A stretch of 64,000 nucleotides of DNA from Arthrobacter sp. Soc17.1.1.1 (GCF_036867195.1 NZ_JBAJII010000001.1:2480001-2544000), one strand, 5' to 3'; counted from the first letter of the stretch, positions 28,107-37,818 are shown. The notes: generated by a model not told the origin, from the letters alone. Numbers and translations are program-made.

Positions 28107-28573
28107 AGCGCTCGGCGTGGGTCATCACCGCCGCCCTGGTCGTCCTGGCCGTCGCGGCGGGATGGTTCTTCGGCCTCGATGCGCGCCATGCCGTCGTGCT
28201 CGTCGGGGTGGCGGTCGCGGCCGGCGTCGCGAACGGGCTCCTCGAGGCGGTCGACGTCCCGCGCGCCGTCCTGCCACCGCTCCCCGAACCGGCGCACGGT
28301 CTCGCCGACGTCCACGCGCTCGAGTTCTCGCTGGCGTCGGCGGAGCCCGGGGCACGCGCCGTCCTCGAGGTGCATGCGCTCGCGGTCCTGGTGGCCGCGG
28401 CCCGGCCGGACGCTCCACGCAGCGACGCCCTCCGCGCGTTCACCGCGCAGCCCCATCCCCTCGCGCCGACGGCCCGTGAGCTCCGCGCCGTCGTCGACGA
28501 ACTCGAGACGCTCGTCCTCACCCCCGGCCCATCGCCGGCACCACCTGCCCCGCATCCCCAGGAGACCGCATGA
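28103..28573 (+). CDS. Small membrane protein of the MoxR/DUF58 cluster
   Basis: A 156-residue protein with two closely spaced hydrophobic segments (about 6-26 and 30-45) and then a soluble, mostly helical Ala/Leu/Glu-rich domain ending in a Pro-rich tail. I do not recognise a named domain. GTG at 28103 overlaps the previous stop (GTGA), and its stop overlaps the next ATG (ATGA), so it is translated as part of the cluster and is probably a structural partner of the DUF4129 and DUF58 proteins. Confidence 0.7.
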   Translation: MKRSAWVITAALVVLAVAAGWFFGLDARHAVVLVGVAVAAGVANGLLEAVDVPRAVLPPLPEPAHGLADVHALEFSLASAEPGARAVLEVHALAVLVAAARPDAPRSDALRAFTAQPHPLAPTARELRAVVDELETLVLTPGPSPAPPAPHPQETA

Positions 28574-29637
28574 GCACCATCGATCCCGACGCTCCCGCCC
28601 CGGAGGCCAGCCCGGACACTGCGCCTGACACTGCGCCTGACACTGCGCCTGACACGGCGTGGGGCACCGCCGGGGTGTCCGGTCCCGAGGCCGCCGCCCG
28701 GCTGGGCCGGGAGGTGCTGCACCGCACGGGCACCGTCGTCGTCGGTGCCGAGGGCGCGCTCCGCCTCGCGCTCGCAGCGGTCCTCGCCGGCGGCCATGTG
28801 CTCTTCGAGGACCTCCCCGGACTCGGGAAGACGCTCGCGGCCAAGACCCTCGCCCAGGCGCTCGGGCTCGACTTCCGGCGCCTGCAGTTCACGCCCGATC
28901 TGCTGCCCTCGGACGTCACCGGGTCCTCCATCTTCAATCCGGCCACGCGCGAGTTCGAGTTCAAGCCGGGTCCGATCTTCACGGGGCTGTTCCTCGCCGA
29001 CGAGATCAACAGGACCTCCCCCAAGACGCAGTCCGCGCTGCTGGAGGCCATGGCGGAGGCGCAGGTGTCGGTGGAAGGCACCACCCTGCGGCTGCAGCGG
29101 CCGTTCCACGTCTTCGCGACGTCGAACCCGATCGAGTTCGAGGGCACCTACCCGCTGCCCGAGGCGCAATTGGACCGCTTCCTCGTGCGCCTGCGGTTCG
29201 GGTATCCCGGCCCCGGCGGTGAGCAGGACATCATCGCCCGGCGCCTCGCCCGGCGGCAGGACGGGACACGGGTGGCGAACGTGACCACGGCTGACGGACT
29301 GGTGCGCCTCCAGGCCGCCGTGGAGGCGGTGGGCGTGGACGACGACGTCATCGACTACGCGGTGCGCCTCACCGCGGCGACGCGCCGCCACCCCGATGTG
29401 GAGGTGGGTGCCTCGCCGCGCGGATCCCAGGCACTCGTGCTCCTCGGCCGCGCCCTCGCCGTCCTCGACGGGCGCACCTACGTCCTGCCCGAGGACATCA
29501 AGGAGGGTGCCGTGGCGGTCCTCGCGCACCGGCTCACCCTCACGCCGTCGTCCTGGGCGCAGGGGGTGGCTGCCGAGCGCGTGGTGCGCGACGTGCTGGC
29601 CGAGGTGCCCACGCCGTCGACGGTGCCCCATGGGTAG
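28570..29637 (+). CDS. MoxR-family AAA+ ATPase
   Basis: A 355-residue AAA+ ATPase of the MoxR group, chaperone-like machines that assemble or activate partner complexes. Walker A is EDLPGLGKT (80-88), Walker B FLADEINR (141-148), sensor-1 lies in FATSNPIEFEG, and the arginine-rich lid helices follow. The N-terminus has an in-frame repeat of Asp-Thr-Ala-Pro (about residues 16-28) from a 12-bp DNA repeat. It overlaps both neighbours (ATGA upstream, 8 bp downstream). MoxR with DUF58 is a conserved pair; DUF58 proteins carry a VWA-like fold that MoxR may act on. Confidence 0.93.
   Translation: MSTIDPDAPAPEASPDTAPDTAPDTAPDTAWGTAGVSGPEAAARLGREVLHRTGTVVVGAEGALRLALAAVLAGGHVLFEDLPGLGKTLAAKTLAQALGLDFRRLQFTPDLLPSDVTGSSIFNPATREFEFKPGPIFTGLFLADEINRTSPKTQSALLEAMAEAQVSVEGTTLRLQRPFHVFATSNPIEFEGTYPLPEAQLDRFLVRLRFGYPGPGGEQDIIARRLARRQDGTRVANVTTADGLVRLQAAVEAVGVDDDVIDYAVRLTAATRRHPDVEVGASPRGSQALVLLGRALAVLDGRTYVLPEDIKEGAVAVLAHRLTLTPSSWAQGVAAERVVRDVLAEVPTPSTVPHG
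28616..28659. repeat. In-frame 12-bp repeat in the MoxR gene
   Basis: About three and a half copies of CTGACACTGCGC encode Asp-Thr-Ala-Pro units in the disordered N-terminus of the MoxR ATPase. The 12-bp period keeps the frame, so copy changes would only alter linker length. Confidence 0.85.
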
Positions 29638-31108
29638 GGGCAGGGCCGGGAGCAGGGCCGGCGGACCCACCCGGTCCCCAGGCGCGGCCCTGGCGGTCAT
29701 CGTGGCGCTGGTGTGCGTGGTGGCGGGGTTCGTCGCCGGCCGGCCGGACGCCGTCGCGCTCGCAGCGCCGTTCGCCCTCCTGGCCCTCGCCGGGCGCCCC
29801 GCACTGCCCGCCGGGGAGGAGACACCCGTCGGCATAGCTGCCGACAGGCGGGCCGATCCGCGGGCGGAGGGACAGGGCTCCCGGCTGCGACTGCTCCTCA
29901 CCACAGGGCCGGCCGGCGGGACGTCCGACGATCTCGTCGCGACCGTCCTGGCCGCACCCGGGTGCCCGCCGGACGCGCTCGTGCTGGGAGCCGGGGAGGA
30001 GTGCCCGCTGCTGGTCCGGGCACCGTACTCGGGCGAGCGCGACGTGCTGTCCTACGGTGCGGCCGGCCTCACCGCCGACGTCGTCCGGTCCTCGCCCTTC
30101 CTGGCCCGTCCGCCGGTCCGCGTGAGCGTCCTCCCACCGATCGGCGCCCTCCTCGCGCGGCCTGCCTCCCGCCGCCTCGTCGGACTCGCCGGCACCCACG
30201 CGTCGAGGCGGCCGGGCGAGGGCGGGGAGCTGCGGTCCGTCGCACCGCTGCAGGCGGGCGATGCGCTGCGGCGGATCGACTGGCGCGCCACTGCCCGCCG
30301 CTCCACCGACCAGGACCGGCTCATGGTGCGGCGTTCCTACGCCGACGCCGAGGCCTCCATCGTCCTGGTGGTCGACCAGGCGCACGACCTGCCGGCGTCG
30401 ACCGCCGACTGGTTCGCCGCTGGGCCGCGACGCCCGGGTCCGGGGTCCCTCCACGTGGCGCGCGGAGCGGCGGCCACGGTGGCGGCGTCGTTCCTGGCCG
30501 GCGGGGACCGGGTGGGACTGCACGACCTGTCCGGTACCCGGCGCCCCCTGCGCTCCGCGGGCGGGGCGCGGCACCTCGAGCAGATCCGGACCCGGCTGGC
30601 GGGGATGGCGGTGGTCCCGCGGAAGCGGCGCAGCCGTGATCCGGTACCGCCGCCCGGCACCGTCGTCGTCGTGTTCTCGGCCTTCCTCGACGCGGAGCCC
30701 GCACGCCTGCTGCGCCTGTGGCATGCGCAGGGCCACCTCGTGGCCGCCGTGGACTGCGTGCCCCCGCTGCGGCCGGGAGGGACGACGACGGCCCAGGCGG
30801 AGGCGGTGCGGCTGACGCTCCTGCGGCGCCGCCTGCTGCTCGAAGCCCTGCAGGACGACGGCATCCCGGTGTTCGTCGGCACCCCGGCGGACGCGCTGCC
30901 CGGGCCGGGACCGCGCGGCCGGGACATGCCGGCCTCCTCCACCGCGGGTACGGACCTCTACGCCACGACCGGTTCCGACCTCGCGTCCGGCCTCCGGCTG
31001 CTGGCCCGGCAGGCCGCACGGCGGGGCGGGAGCCGTGGGGGCAGCCGTGGTGGGGCCACCCCCGACTCCGGCACCCCTGTCGCCCCGGCCGGGAGCGGGA
31101 TCCCATGA
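29630..31108 (+). CDS. DUF58 domain protein
   Basis: A 492-residue protein. Two membrane helices lie near the N-terminus (about 18-37 and 40-57), then an extracytoplasmic-looking beta domain. The DUF58 core has APLQAGDALRRIDWRATARR, and a VWA-like region starts IVLVVDQAHDLP (a MIDAS-like pattern; the full DxSxS is not kept). The C-terminal tail is Ser/Gly/Arg repeat-rich. The ATG at 29630 overlaps the moxR end by eight bases. In known clusters DUF58 works with MoxR; the process is not defined for Actinobacteria. Confidence 0.85.
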   Translation: MGRGRAGSRAGGPTRSPGAALAVIVALVCVVAGFVAGRPDAVALAAPFALLALAGRPALPAGEETPVGIAADRRADPRAEGQGSRLRLLLTTGPAGGTSDDLVATVLAAPGCPPDALVLGAGEECPLLVRAPYSGERDVLSYGAAGLTADVVRSSPFLARPPVRVSVLPPIGALLARPASRRLVGLAGTHASRRPGEGGELRSVAPLQAGDALRRIDWRATARRSTDQDRLMVRRSYADAEASIVLVVDQAHDLPASTADWFAAGPRRPGPGSLHVARGAAATVAASFLAGGDRVGLHDLSGTRRPLRSAGGARHLEQIRTRLAGMAVVPRKRRSRDPVPPPGTVVVVFSAFLDAEPARLLRLWHAQGHLVAAVDCVPPLRPGGTTTAQAEAVRLTLLRRRLLLEALQDDGIPVFVGTPADALPGPGPRGRDMPASSTAGTDLYATTGSDLASGLRLLARQAARRGGSRGGSRGGATPDSGTPVAPAGSGIP

Positions 31109-31689
31109 GGCTCCCCCTGCCGGCCCGCCCGGCCGGCGGTTCTGGGGGGCGGTTTGGTGCGGGGGTGCCTGGTGCGGGGCGGCCTGGTGCGGCGGACCGC
31201 GCCGTCCCCGACCGGGGCGGGCTCGTCCCGCTGGCCGTGGTGCGGGGCGCGACGGCGCTGCTGGCCGTCCTGCTCGGGGCCGTGGTGTGGGACGGCTCCG
31301 CCTGGATCGCGGTGCCCGTCCTGGTGGCGGTCGGCGCGGCGGTGCTCCCGTCGATCGGTTTCGCGTTCGTGTCCCTGATGCTGCTCGTGGTGGCGTATGC
31401 GGTGAATCTGCCCGCCGGCTCACCCTGGCTCCCGGTCTTCGTCGCCGGGCTCCACGCGGTGTTCGTGCTCTACCTCCTGCTCGCCCACCTCCCCCTCCGC
31501 GGGTGGATCAGTGTGGGTGCGTTGCGTGGGCTCGCGCGCGCCTTCCTCCGCATCCAGCTCGTCGCGCAGCCCGTGGCCCTGCTCGCACTGCTGCTGGGCG
31601 ATGCCGGCTCGAGCCTCCCGGTGGTGGTCGGAGGAGTAGCGGGGTTCTGCTGCTGGGTGCTCTGGCTGGTGGGACGGGGACGCGCGTAG
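31105..31689 (+). CDS. Four- to six-helix membrane protein of the MoxR/DUF58 cluster
   Basis: A 194-residue protein. A Gly/Pro/Arg-rich N-terminus (1-45), containing imperfect GAGVPGAGRPGAA repeats, is followed by hydrophobic segments at about 46-66, 68-92, 95-120, 140-160 and 165-188. No family is recognised. The ATG overlaps the DUF58 stop (ATGA), so it is the last gene of the five-gene cluster. It may be the membrane anchor or channel part of the complex; that is inference from position alone. Confidence 0.7.
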   Translation: MRLPLPARPAGGSGGRFGAGVPGAGRPGAADRAVPDRGGLVPLAVVRGATALLAVLLGAVVWDGSAWIAVPVLVAVGAAVLPSIGFAFVSLMLLVVAYAVNLPAGSPWLPVFVAGLHAVFVLYLLLAHLPLRGWISVGALRGLARAFLRIQLVAQPVALLALLLGDAGSSLPVVVGGVAGFCCWVLWLVGRGRA

Positions 31690-31690
31690 G

Positions 31691-31731
31691 GCGGGGGCCC
31701 CTCGGGCAGGCCGGACGGGGCCCTCCCGCCG
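31691..31731 (+). terminator. GC-rich hairpin after the MoxR/DUF58 cluster
   Basis: GGCGGGGGCCCC just after the stop pairs imperfectly with GGGGCCCTCCCGCC (a two-base bulge), leaving a 14-nt loop. There is no U-run, so this is a possible Rho-aided or intrinsic high-GC terminator. Confidence 0.35.
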
Positions 31732-31817
31732 TCGACCCGGGTCCTCCGTCCGCGAGCCGGACCGATCGGCGCGCGGGACCCCTACCGGGGCACGCGGCGC
31801 CGCTGTAGCGTGATGGC

Positions 31818-32684
31818 GTGATCGTCCCCGCCATCTCCCAGGACGCCGCAGCGGTCGCGGACCACTACGACGGCCTCGACCCGATCTATCGCGGCGTGTG
31901 GGGCGAGCATGTCCATCACGGGCTGTGGACGACGGGTCGCGAGACGTCCACCCAGGCGGTCGAGGCGCTGAGCCAAGCGGTCGGCGAGCGGCTGCGCCTC
32001 ACGCCGGGCGAGGCGTGCGTCGACATCGGCTGCGGCTACGGCTCCACCGCACGGCTGCTCGCGGCCACCCACGGGGTCCGCGTCACGGGTCTGACCCTCT
32101 CCGCGGAACAGGCCCGCTACGCCGCCGCGCACCCGGTACCCGGCGTGGACGTCCACGTGCGCGACTGGCTCGTCAACGGGCTGCCCGATGCCTCGGCCGA
32201 CGCCGCCTGGGCGATCGAGTCGAGCGAACACATGGTCGACAAGCCCGCGTTCTTCGCCGAGGCGCACCGCGTGCTGGTCCCCGGTGGCCGCTTCGTCATC
32301 TGCGCGTGGCTCGCCGAGACCGATGCCCGCGCATGGAAGGTACGCCACCTGCTCGAACCGATCTGCCGGGACGGACGGCTGCCGTCGATGGGCACGCGCG
32401 AGGACTACGAGGCGATGGCGGTGGCGGCGGGCTTCACGGTCACGGACTACGAGGACGTCAGCCGCCGCGTCGCCCGCACGTGGACGATCTGCGCCGCCCG
32501 GCTCGTGAAGGCCGTGCTCGTCGACCGCGAGGCCCGCCGTGTCGCCCGCAGCCGCATCTCCCTCCTCATCCTGCCCCGCATGATCCTGGCCTACCGCACC
32601 GGTGCGATGCGCTACGGGATCTTCACGCTGTCGACAGCGGACCACGACCGGGTGCCGCGCGAGCCCGGAACCGGTCCGCGATAG
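31818..32684 (+). CDS. SAM-dependent methyltransferase (tocopherol/sterol methyltransferase-like)
   Basis: A 288-residue class I methyltransferase. The N-terminal DHYDGLDPIYRGVWGEHVHHG is abbreviated here to its core YRGVWGEHVHHGLW, typical of the gamma-tocopherol / SMT-like group. The SAM loop is VDIGCGYGSTARLL (GCGYG 71-75), then WAIESSEHMVDK and HRVLVPGGRF as motifs II-III. The acceptor is likely a lipophilic or quinone-type compound, which is inference. The GTG at 31818 is the first usable start, since an ATG seven bases earlier runs into a stop. The gene looks monocistronic; the next gene starts 39 bp downstream. Confidence 0.85.
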   Translation: MIVPAISQDAAAVADHYDGLDPIYRGVWGEHVHHGLWTTGRETSTQAVEALSQAVGERLRLTPGEACVDIGCGYGSTARLLAATHGVRVTGLTLSAEQARYAAAHPVPGVDVHVRDWLVNGLPDASADAAWAIESSEHMVDKPAFFAEAHRVLVPGGRFVICAWLAETDARAWKVRHLLEPICRDGRLPSMGTREDYEAMAVAAGFTVTDYEDVSRRVARTWTICAARLVKAVLVDREARRVARSRISLLILPRMILAYRTGAMRYGIFTLSTADHDRVPREPGTGPR

Positions 32685-32723
32685 CGGACCGTTCCCGTCC
32701 GCGATCGACCGTACCGTTGGACC

Positions 32724-33725
32724 ATGATCGAGACGTCGGCACGCCTCCTGCAGCTCCTCTCGCTCCTCCAGCTGAGGCGTGAGTGGACCGGACCGGCCCT
32801 CGCGCAGCGCATGGAGGTGACCGAGCGGACGGTCCGGCGGGACATCGGCAAGCTGCGCACGCTGGGGTATCCCATCAATGCCTCGCCCGGCGTGGCCGGC
32901 GGCTACCAGCTCGGCGCCGGCGCCCAGCTCCCACCGCTGCTGCTCGACGACGACGAGGCGCTCGCCGTCGCGATCGGCCTCACGGCGGTCACGGCGAGCC
33001 CCGTCTCCGGCGTCGGCGAGGCGTCCGTCCGGGCCCTCACGAAACTGGAGCAGGTGCTCCCGGCCCGCCTCCGCCCCCGCTTCTCCGGCCTCCGCTCCGC
33101 GGTGACCCGCATGGCGGCGGTGAGCACGCCCGTGAACCCCGAGGTCCTGACGGCGTTCTCGGCGGCCATCACCGAGCACCGCTGCGTGGCCTTCCGCTAC
33201 GAACGGCACGACGGCGAGTCCTCCCGGCGCATCGTGGAGCCGTACCGCCTCGTGGACACGGGACGGCGCTGGTACCTCGTGGCGTTCGACCGCTCGCGGG
33301 AGGACTGGCGGACCTTCCGCGTGGACCGCTGCCACAGCGTCCCGGTGGCCCGCGACCGCTTCGCGCCCCGCCCCCTGCCGGCTCCGGACCTCGCCGCCTA
33401 CGTGCAGGAGTCCATCACGCGTTCACCGTTCTCCTACGACGCCGTCATCCGCTTCCACGCGCCCCTGCACGAGCTGGAGTCGCGGGTGCCCTCGACCACG
33501 GGGACCCTCGAGGCGGACGGCGAGCACGCCACGCTGCTGCGGGCCGGCTTCGACTCGCTCGACTTCCCCCTCGCCTACCTGGCGAGCTGGGACGTGGACT
33601 TCGAGGTGCTCGAGCCGGCGGCGATGCGCGAGCGCGCCGTCGTCGTCGCCGACCGCCTGCGCCGCTCCGCAGGGGCGCCCGCCCGCCCGGACGACGCCGC
33701 CGGGCCGGAGCCCAGCCCTCAGTGA
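32724..33725 (+). CDS. WYL-domain transcriptional regulator
   Basis: A 333-residue regulator with an N-terminal HTH_11-type winged helix (RLLQLLSLLQLRREW, then TERTVRRDIGKLRTLGYPI, about 1-60) and a WYL ligand-sensing domain. The name motif is in GRRWYLVAFD (about 174-183), followed by a C-terminal WCX region. Related actinobacterial proteins bind DNA and respond to nucleic acid or nucleotide ligands. It starts 39 bp after the methyltransferase in the same direction and may regulate it. Confidence 0.9.
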   Translation: MIETSARLLQLLSLLQLRREWTGPALAQRMEVTERTVRRDIGKLRTLGYPINASPGVAGGYQLGAGAQLPPLLLDDDEALAVAIGLTAVTASPVSGVGEASVRALTKLEQVLPARLRPRFSGLRSAVTRMAAVSTPVNPEVLTAFSAAITEHRCVAFRYERHDGESSRRIVEPYRLVDTGRRWYLVAFDRSREDWRTFRVDRCHSVPVARDRFAPRPLPAPDLAAYVQESITRSPFSYDAVIRFHAPLHELESRVPSTTGTLEADGEHATLLRAGFDSLDFPLAYLASWDVDFEVLEPAAMRERAVVVADRLRRSAGAPARPDDAAGPEPSPQ

Positions 33726-33771
33726 ACGCCCGCCTGCGGTCCGGCACGAGCAACTAGACTGGCAGGCAACC

Positions 33772-36700
33772 ATGACACTGACAATCTCCTACCCCGCGGA
33801 CCTCCCTGTCTCGGAACGCCGGGCCGACATCATGGCCGCGATCGCGGCCAACCAGGTCACCATCATCGCCGGCGAGACCGGGTCCGGGAAGACGACGCAG
33901 ATCCCCAAGATGTGCCTCGAGCTCGGCCTGGCGGAGCGCGGCCTGATCGGCCACACCCAGCCGCGGCGCCTCGCTGCCCGCACCGTGGCCGAGCGCATCG
34001 CCGAGGAGCTGCAGGTCCCGCTCGGCGAGGAGGTGGGCTACCAGGTCCGCTTCACTGGCTCGGTGGGCCGGAAGACCAAGATCAAGCTCATGACGGACGG
34101 CATCCTGCTCGCCGAGATCCAGCACGACCGGATGCTGCGCAAGTACAGCACCATCATCATCGACGAGGCGCACGAGCGCAGCCTGAACATCGACTTCATC
34201 CTCGGCTACCTCCGGCGGATCCTGCCCGAGCGGCCGGACCTGAAGGTCATCATCACCTCGGCCACCATCGACCCCGAGCGGTTCGCCGCGCACTTCGCCG
34301 CCGACGCCGCCGTCGCGGACACCTCCCCCGCACCGATCATCGAGGTCTCGGGGCGCACCTATCCGGTGGAGATCCGCTACCGGCCGCTCGACCAGCTGCC
34401 GGGCGGGATCGACGACGGCGACGGCGGTGCGGACAGCGAGCTCGAGGAGGAACGCGACCCCCTGGACGCCGTCTGCGACGCCGTGGACGAACTGTCCCTC
34501 GAGGCGCCGGGCGACATCCTCGTCTTCTTCTCCGGCGAGCGCGAGATCCGCGACGCCGCGGACGCGCTCCGGGCGAGGATCCAGTCCACCACGCGCCTGC
34601 GCGGCACCGAGGTGCTGCCCCTGTTCGCGCGCCTGTCCCTCGAGGAGCAGCACCGCGTCTTCCGCCCCACGGGCAACCACCGCCGCATCGTGCTGGCCAC
34701 GAACGTCGCCGAGACGTCGCTGACCGTACCCGGTATCAAGTACGTGATCGACACGGGGACCGCCCGCATCTCGCGCTACTCCCACCGCACGAAGGTGCAG
34801 CGCCTGCCGATCGAGCGCGTCTCGCAGGCGTCCGCGAACCAGCGGTCGGGCCGCAGCGGCCGCGTCTCCAACGGCATCGCGATCCGTCTCTACTCGGAGG
34901 AGGACTTCGAGTCCCGCCGGCCGTTCACCGAGCCGGAGATCCTCCGCACGAGCCTCGCCGCGGTCATCCTGCAGATGGCCGCCATGGGCGTCACGCGCAG
35001 CCCCAAGGACATCGCGGAGTTCCCGTTCGTGGAACCTCCCGAGACCAAGGCCATCAACGACGGCGTGGCCCTGCTGCGCGAGCTCGGCGCGCTGAAGGAC
35101 GACGGCGGGCTCTCCGCCGTCGGACGCAAGCTCGCGCAGCTCCCCGTGGACCCCCGGCTGGGACGCATGATCGTCGAGGCCGGCTCGCGCGGCGCCGTCA
35201 AGGAGGTCATGGTCCTCGCGGCCGCACTGACCATCCAGGACCCCCGCGAGCGGCCCTCGGCCGACCAGCCGGCGAAGCAGCAGCAGGCCGCGGAGAAGCA
35301 CAAGCGCTTCGTCGACGAGAACTCCGACTTCACGGCCTACCTCAACCTGTGGCGCTACCTGCAGGAGAAGCAGGACGAGCTGTCCTCGACGCAGTTCCGG
35401 AAGCTCTGCAAGGCGGAGTTCATCAACTACCTGCGTGTGCGGGAGTGGCAGGACCTCTTCCAGCAGCTGCGCCAGCTCGCGAAGCCGCTCGGCATCACGC
35501 TGCCCGCCGGACCCGTTGACCCCGTGGGCCTGCACGAGCAGATCCATGTCAGCCTGCTCTCCGGCCTGCTCAGCAACATCGGCCTCTACGACCAGCGCAA
35601 GCGCGAGTACGCCGGTGCCCGCGGGACCCGGTTCGCGGTCTTCCCCGGGTCGGCGCTGTTCAAGAAGTCGCCCGACTGGGTCATGGCCGCCGAACTGGTG
35701 GAGACCTCGCGGCTGTGGGCCCGGGTGGTCGCCCGCATCGACCCCCTGTGGGCCGAACAGGTGGCGCCGCACCTCGTGAAGCGCACCTACAGCGAGCCGC
35801 ACTGGTCGAGGAAGATGGGCTCGGTCATGGCCTACGAGAAGGTCACGCTCTACGGCGTGCCGATCGTGCCCCAGCGCCGCATCAACTACGGGCGGATCGA
35901 CCGGGACGTGGCCCGCGAGCTGTTCATCCGGCACGCCCTCGTGGAGGGCGACTGGAAGACGCACCACACCTTCTTCAGCCGCAACCAGGCCCGCCTCGCC
36001 GAGGTGGAGGAGCTCGAGAACCGGTTGCGCCGGCGTGACCTGCGGGTCGACGACGAGACGCTCTTCGAGTTCTACGACCAGCGCATCGGCCCCGACGTCG
36101 TCTCGGAACGGCACTTCGACTCCTGGTGGAAGCAGGCCCGCCAGGACCATCCCGACCTGCTCGACTTCGACCCGGAGCAGCTGCTCAGCGAGGACGCGGC
36201 GGAACTCGACGAGGCGGCGTTCCCGAGCGTCTGGCACCAGGCGGGCTTCGAGCTGCCGCTGACGTACGAGTTCTCGCCCCTCACCCCCGAGGCGCACGAC
36301 GGCGTGACCGTCACCATCCCGGTGCTGTTCCTCAACCAGCTCGAGCCGAAGCCGTTCCGCTGGCAGATCCCCGGCCAGCGCGTGGAACTGGTCACCGCGC
36401 TCATCAAGTCCCTGCCCAAGCAGGTCCGGAAGAACTTCGTGCCCGCGCCGGACGTCGCCCGGGCCGCCGTCGCCGCGCTCGCCGCCGACTTCGACCCCGC
36501 CGAGGACGATCTCGAGGCGTCGCTCGAACTCGCGCTGCGCCGCCTGCGCGGGCACGTCATCCCGCCGGGCTCGTGGAACTGGTCGGCCGTCCCGCAGCAC
36601 CTGCTGATGATGTTCCGCATCGTCGACGCCGGCGGGCGGGTGCTCGACGAGTCGCGGGACCTCGAGGCGCTCAAGGAGTCGCTCGCGCCCGCGGTCAGCC

Positions 36701-37818
36701 GTGCCATCGCGCAGTCCCTCGGCGCCACGCCCGGCAGCACGCGGCCCTCGGGAGGACCCGGCCGGGGCGGCCGCGGCGGCGGCACAGGCCCCGCCGGACG
36801 CGACGAGGGACGGCCCGCCTCCGGGCGGGGCGGCCGCGGTGCGCCCGCAGCCGGCGCCCCCGCCGACGCACCCCGGACGGGCGGGCGCTCCGGCGCGGCT
36901 CCTGCCTCCCGCGGCGGGATCGCCGTCGCCGAGGCACCGGCCGTCGCCGAACGCACGGGAGAGAAGACCTGGGTCTTCGGTGCCGTCGAGCGTGAGGTGT
37001 CCCGCACCGTCGCCGGACACCGGATCACGGGCTTCCCCGCCATCGTGGACGAGGGCACCTCCGTGGGCCTGAAGGTCTTCCCCGACGCCGGCCAGCAGGC
37101 CACGGTCATGCGCGCGGGTGTCATCCGGCTCCTGGCGCTGCGCATCCCGAGCCCGGCGAAGTACGTCCTCGAGCACCTCAGCAACACCGAGAAGCTCACC
37201 TTCAGCCAGAACCCGCACGGCAGCGTCGCGGAGCTGATCAGGGACTGCTCGCTCGCGGCGATCGACAAGCTCGTGCCCGAGGAGCTGCCCTGGACCGGGG
37301 AGGCCTTCGACCGGCTGTACGAGAACGTCCGCGCCGAGCTGATCGACACCGTGTTCACGGTGACCGCGACTGTCGAGCGCGTGCTGTCCAGCAACCGCCG
37401 GATCCAGAAGCAGCTCAAGGGCACCACGAGCCTCGCGCTCATCACGGCCCTGAACGACGTCCGGAGCCAGCTCGAGCACCTCGTGTACCCCGGGTTCGTC
37501 GCGGCGACGGGCTACGCGCAGCTGGCGCACCTCCCCCGGTACCTGAAGGCCATCGAGGTCAGGCTGGAGAAGCTGCCCACGAACGTGCAGCGCGACGGTC
37601 TCGCCACCGCGGTGATCCAGCGGCTCGAGGACGAGTACGACGACGCCGTGGCGTCCCTCGCCGCGGGGCGTCACCGCCCCGCCGCGCTCCGGCGCGTGCG
37701 CTGGATGATCGAGGAGCTGCGCGTGAGCCTGTTCGCGCAGGACCTCGGGACGGCGTACTCGGTGTCCGAGAAGCGCGTGCGGACCGCCCTCAACGAGGCG
37801 CTGGCAGCGACGCGGTAG
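33772..37818 (+). CDS. hrpA: ATP-dependent RNA helicase HrpA
   Basis: A DEAH-box 3'-5' RNA helicase of 1348 residues, close to E. coli HrpA (1300). Walker A is GETGSGKT (34-41), DEAH at 131-134, SATIDPERF motif III, and motif VI in QRSGRSGRVSNG. HA2 and OB-like regions follow, then the long DUF3418 C-terminal half typical of HrpA. A Gly/Arg-rich RGG-like linker (about residues 990-1045) interrupts that region, a possible added RNA-binding tail. HrpA rescues stalled ribosomes on mRNA in E. coli. The stop codon lies in the first unit of a tandem repeat. Confidence 0.96.
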   Translation: MTLTISYPADLPVSERRADIMAAIAANQVTIIAGETGSGKTTQIPKMCLELGLAERGLIGHTQPRRLAARTVAERIAEELQVPLGEEVGYQVRFTGSVGRKTKIKLMTDGILLAEIQHDRMLRKYSTIIIDEAHERSLNIDFILGYLRRILPERPDLKVIITSATIDPERFAAHFAADAAVADTSPAPIIEVSGRTYPVEIRYRPLDQLPGGIDDGDGGADSELEEERDPLDAVCDAVDELSLEAPGDILVFFSGEREIRDAADALRARIQSTTRLRGTEVLPLFARLSLEEQHRVFRPTGNHRRIVLATNVAETSLTVPGIKYVIDTGTARISRYSHRTKVQRLPIERVSQASANQRSGRSGRVSNGIAIRLYSEEDFESRRPFTEPEILRTSLAAVILQMAAMGVTRSPKDIAEFPFVEPPETKAINDGVALLRELGALKDDGGLSAVGRKLAQLPVDPRLGRMIVEAGSRGAVKEVMVLAAALTIQDPRERPSADQPAKQQQAAEKHKRFVDENSDFTAYLNLWRYLQEKQDELSSTQFRKLCKAEFINYLRVREWQDLFQQLRQLAKPLGITLPAGPVDPVGLHEQIHVSLLSGLLSNIGLYDQRKREYAGARGTRFAVFPGSALFKKSPDWVMAAELVETSRLWARVVARIDPLWAEQVAPHLVKRTYSEPHWSRKMGSVMAYEKVTLYGVPIVPQRRINYGRIDRDVARELFIRHALVEGDWKTHHTFFSRNQARLAEVEELENRLRRRDLRVDDETLFEFYDQRIGPDVVSERHFDSWWKQARQDHPDLLDFDPEQLLSEDAAELDEAAFPSVWHQAGFELPLTYEFSPLTPEAHDGVTVTIPVLFLNQLEPKPFRWQIPGQRVELVTALIKSLPKQVRKNFVPAPDVARAAVAALAADFDPAEDDLEASLELALRRLRGHVIPPGSWNWSAVPQHLLMMFRIVDAGGRVLDESRDLEALKESLAPAVSRAIAQSLGATPGSTRPSGGPGRGGRGGGTGPAGRDEGRPASGRGGRGAPAAGAPADAPRTGGRSGAAPASRGGIAVAEAPAVAERTGEKTWVFGAVEREVSRTVAGHRITGFPAIVDEGTSVGLKVFPDAGQQATVMRAGVIRLLALRIPSPAKYVLEHLSNTEKLTFSQNPHGSVAELIRDCSLAAIDKLVPEELPWTGEAFDRLYENVRAELIDTVFTVTATVERVLSSNRRIQKQLKGTTSLALITALNDVRSQLEHLVYPGFVAATGYAQLAHLPRYLKAIEVRLEKLPTNVQRDGLATAVIQRLEDEYDDAVASLAAGRHRPAALRRVRWMIEELRVSLFAQDLGTAYSVSEKRVRTALNEALAATR

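Noticed and set aside
33754-37674. Open frame of 1306 codons antisense to hrpA
   Set aside because: It mirrors hrpA codon by codon, is rich in Arg, Asp, Gly and Val as expected for the complement of GC-rich coding DNA, and shows no domain motif. hrpA itself has all helicase motifs.
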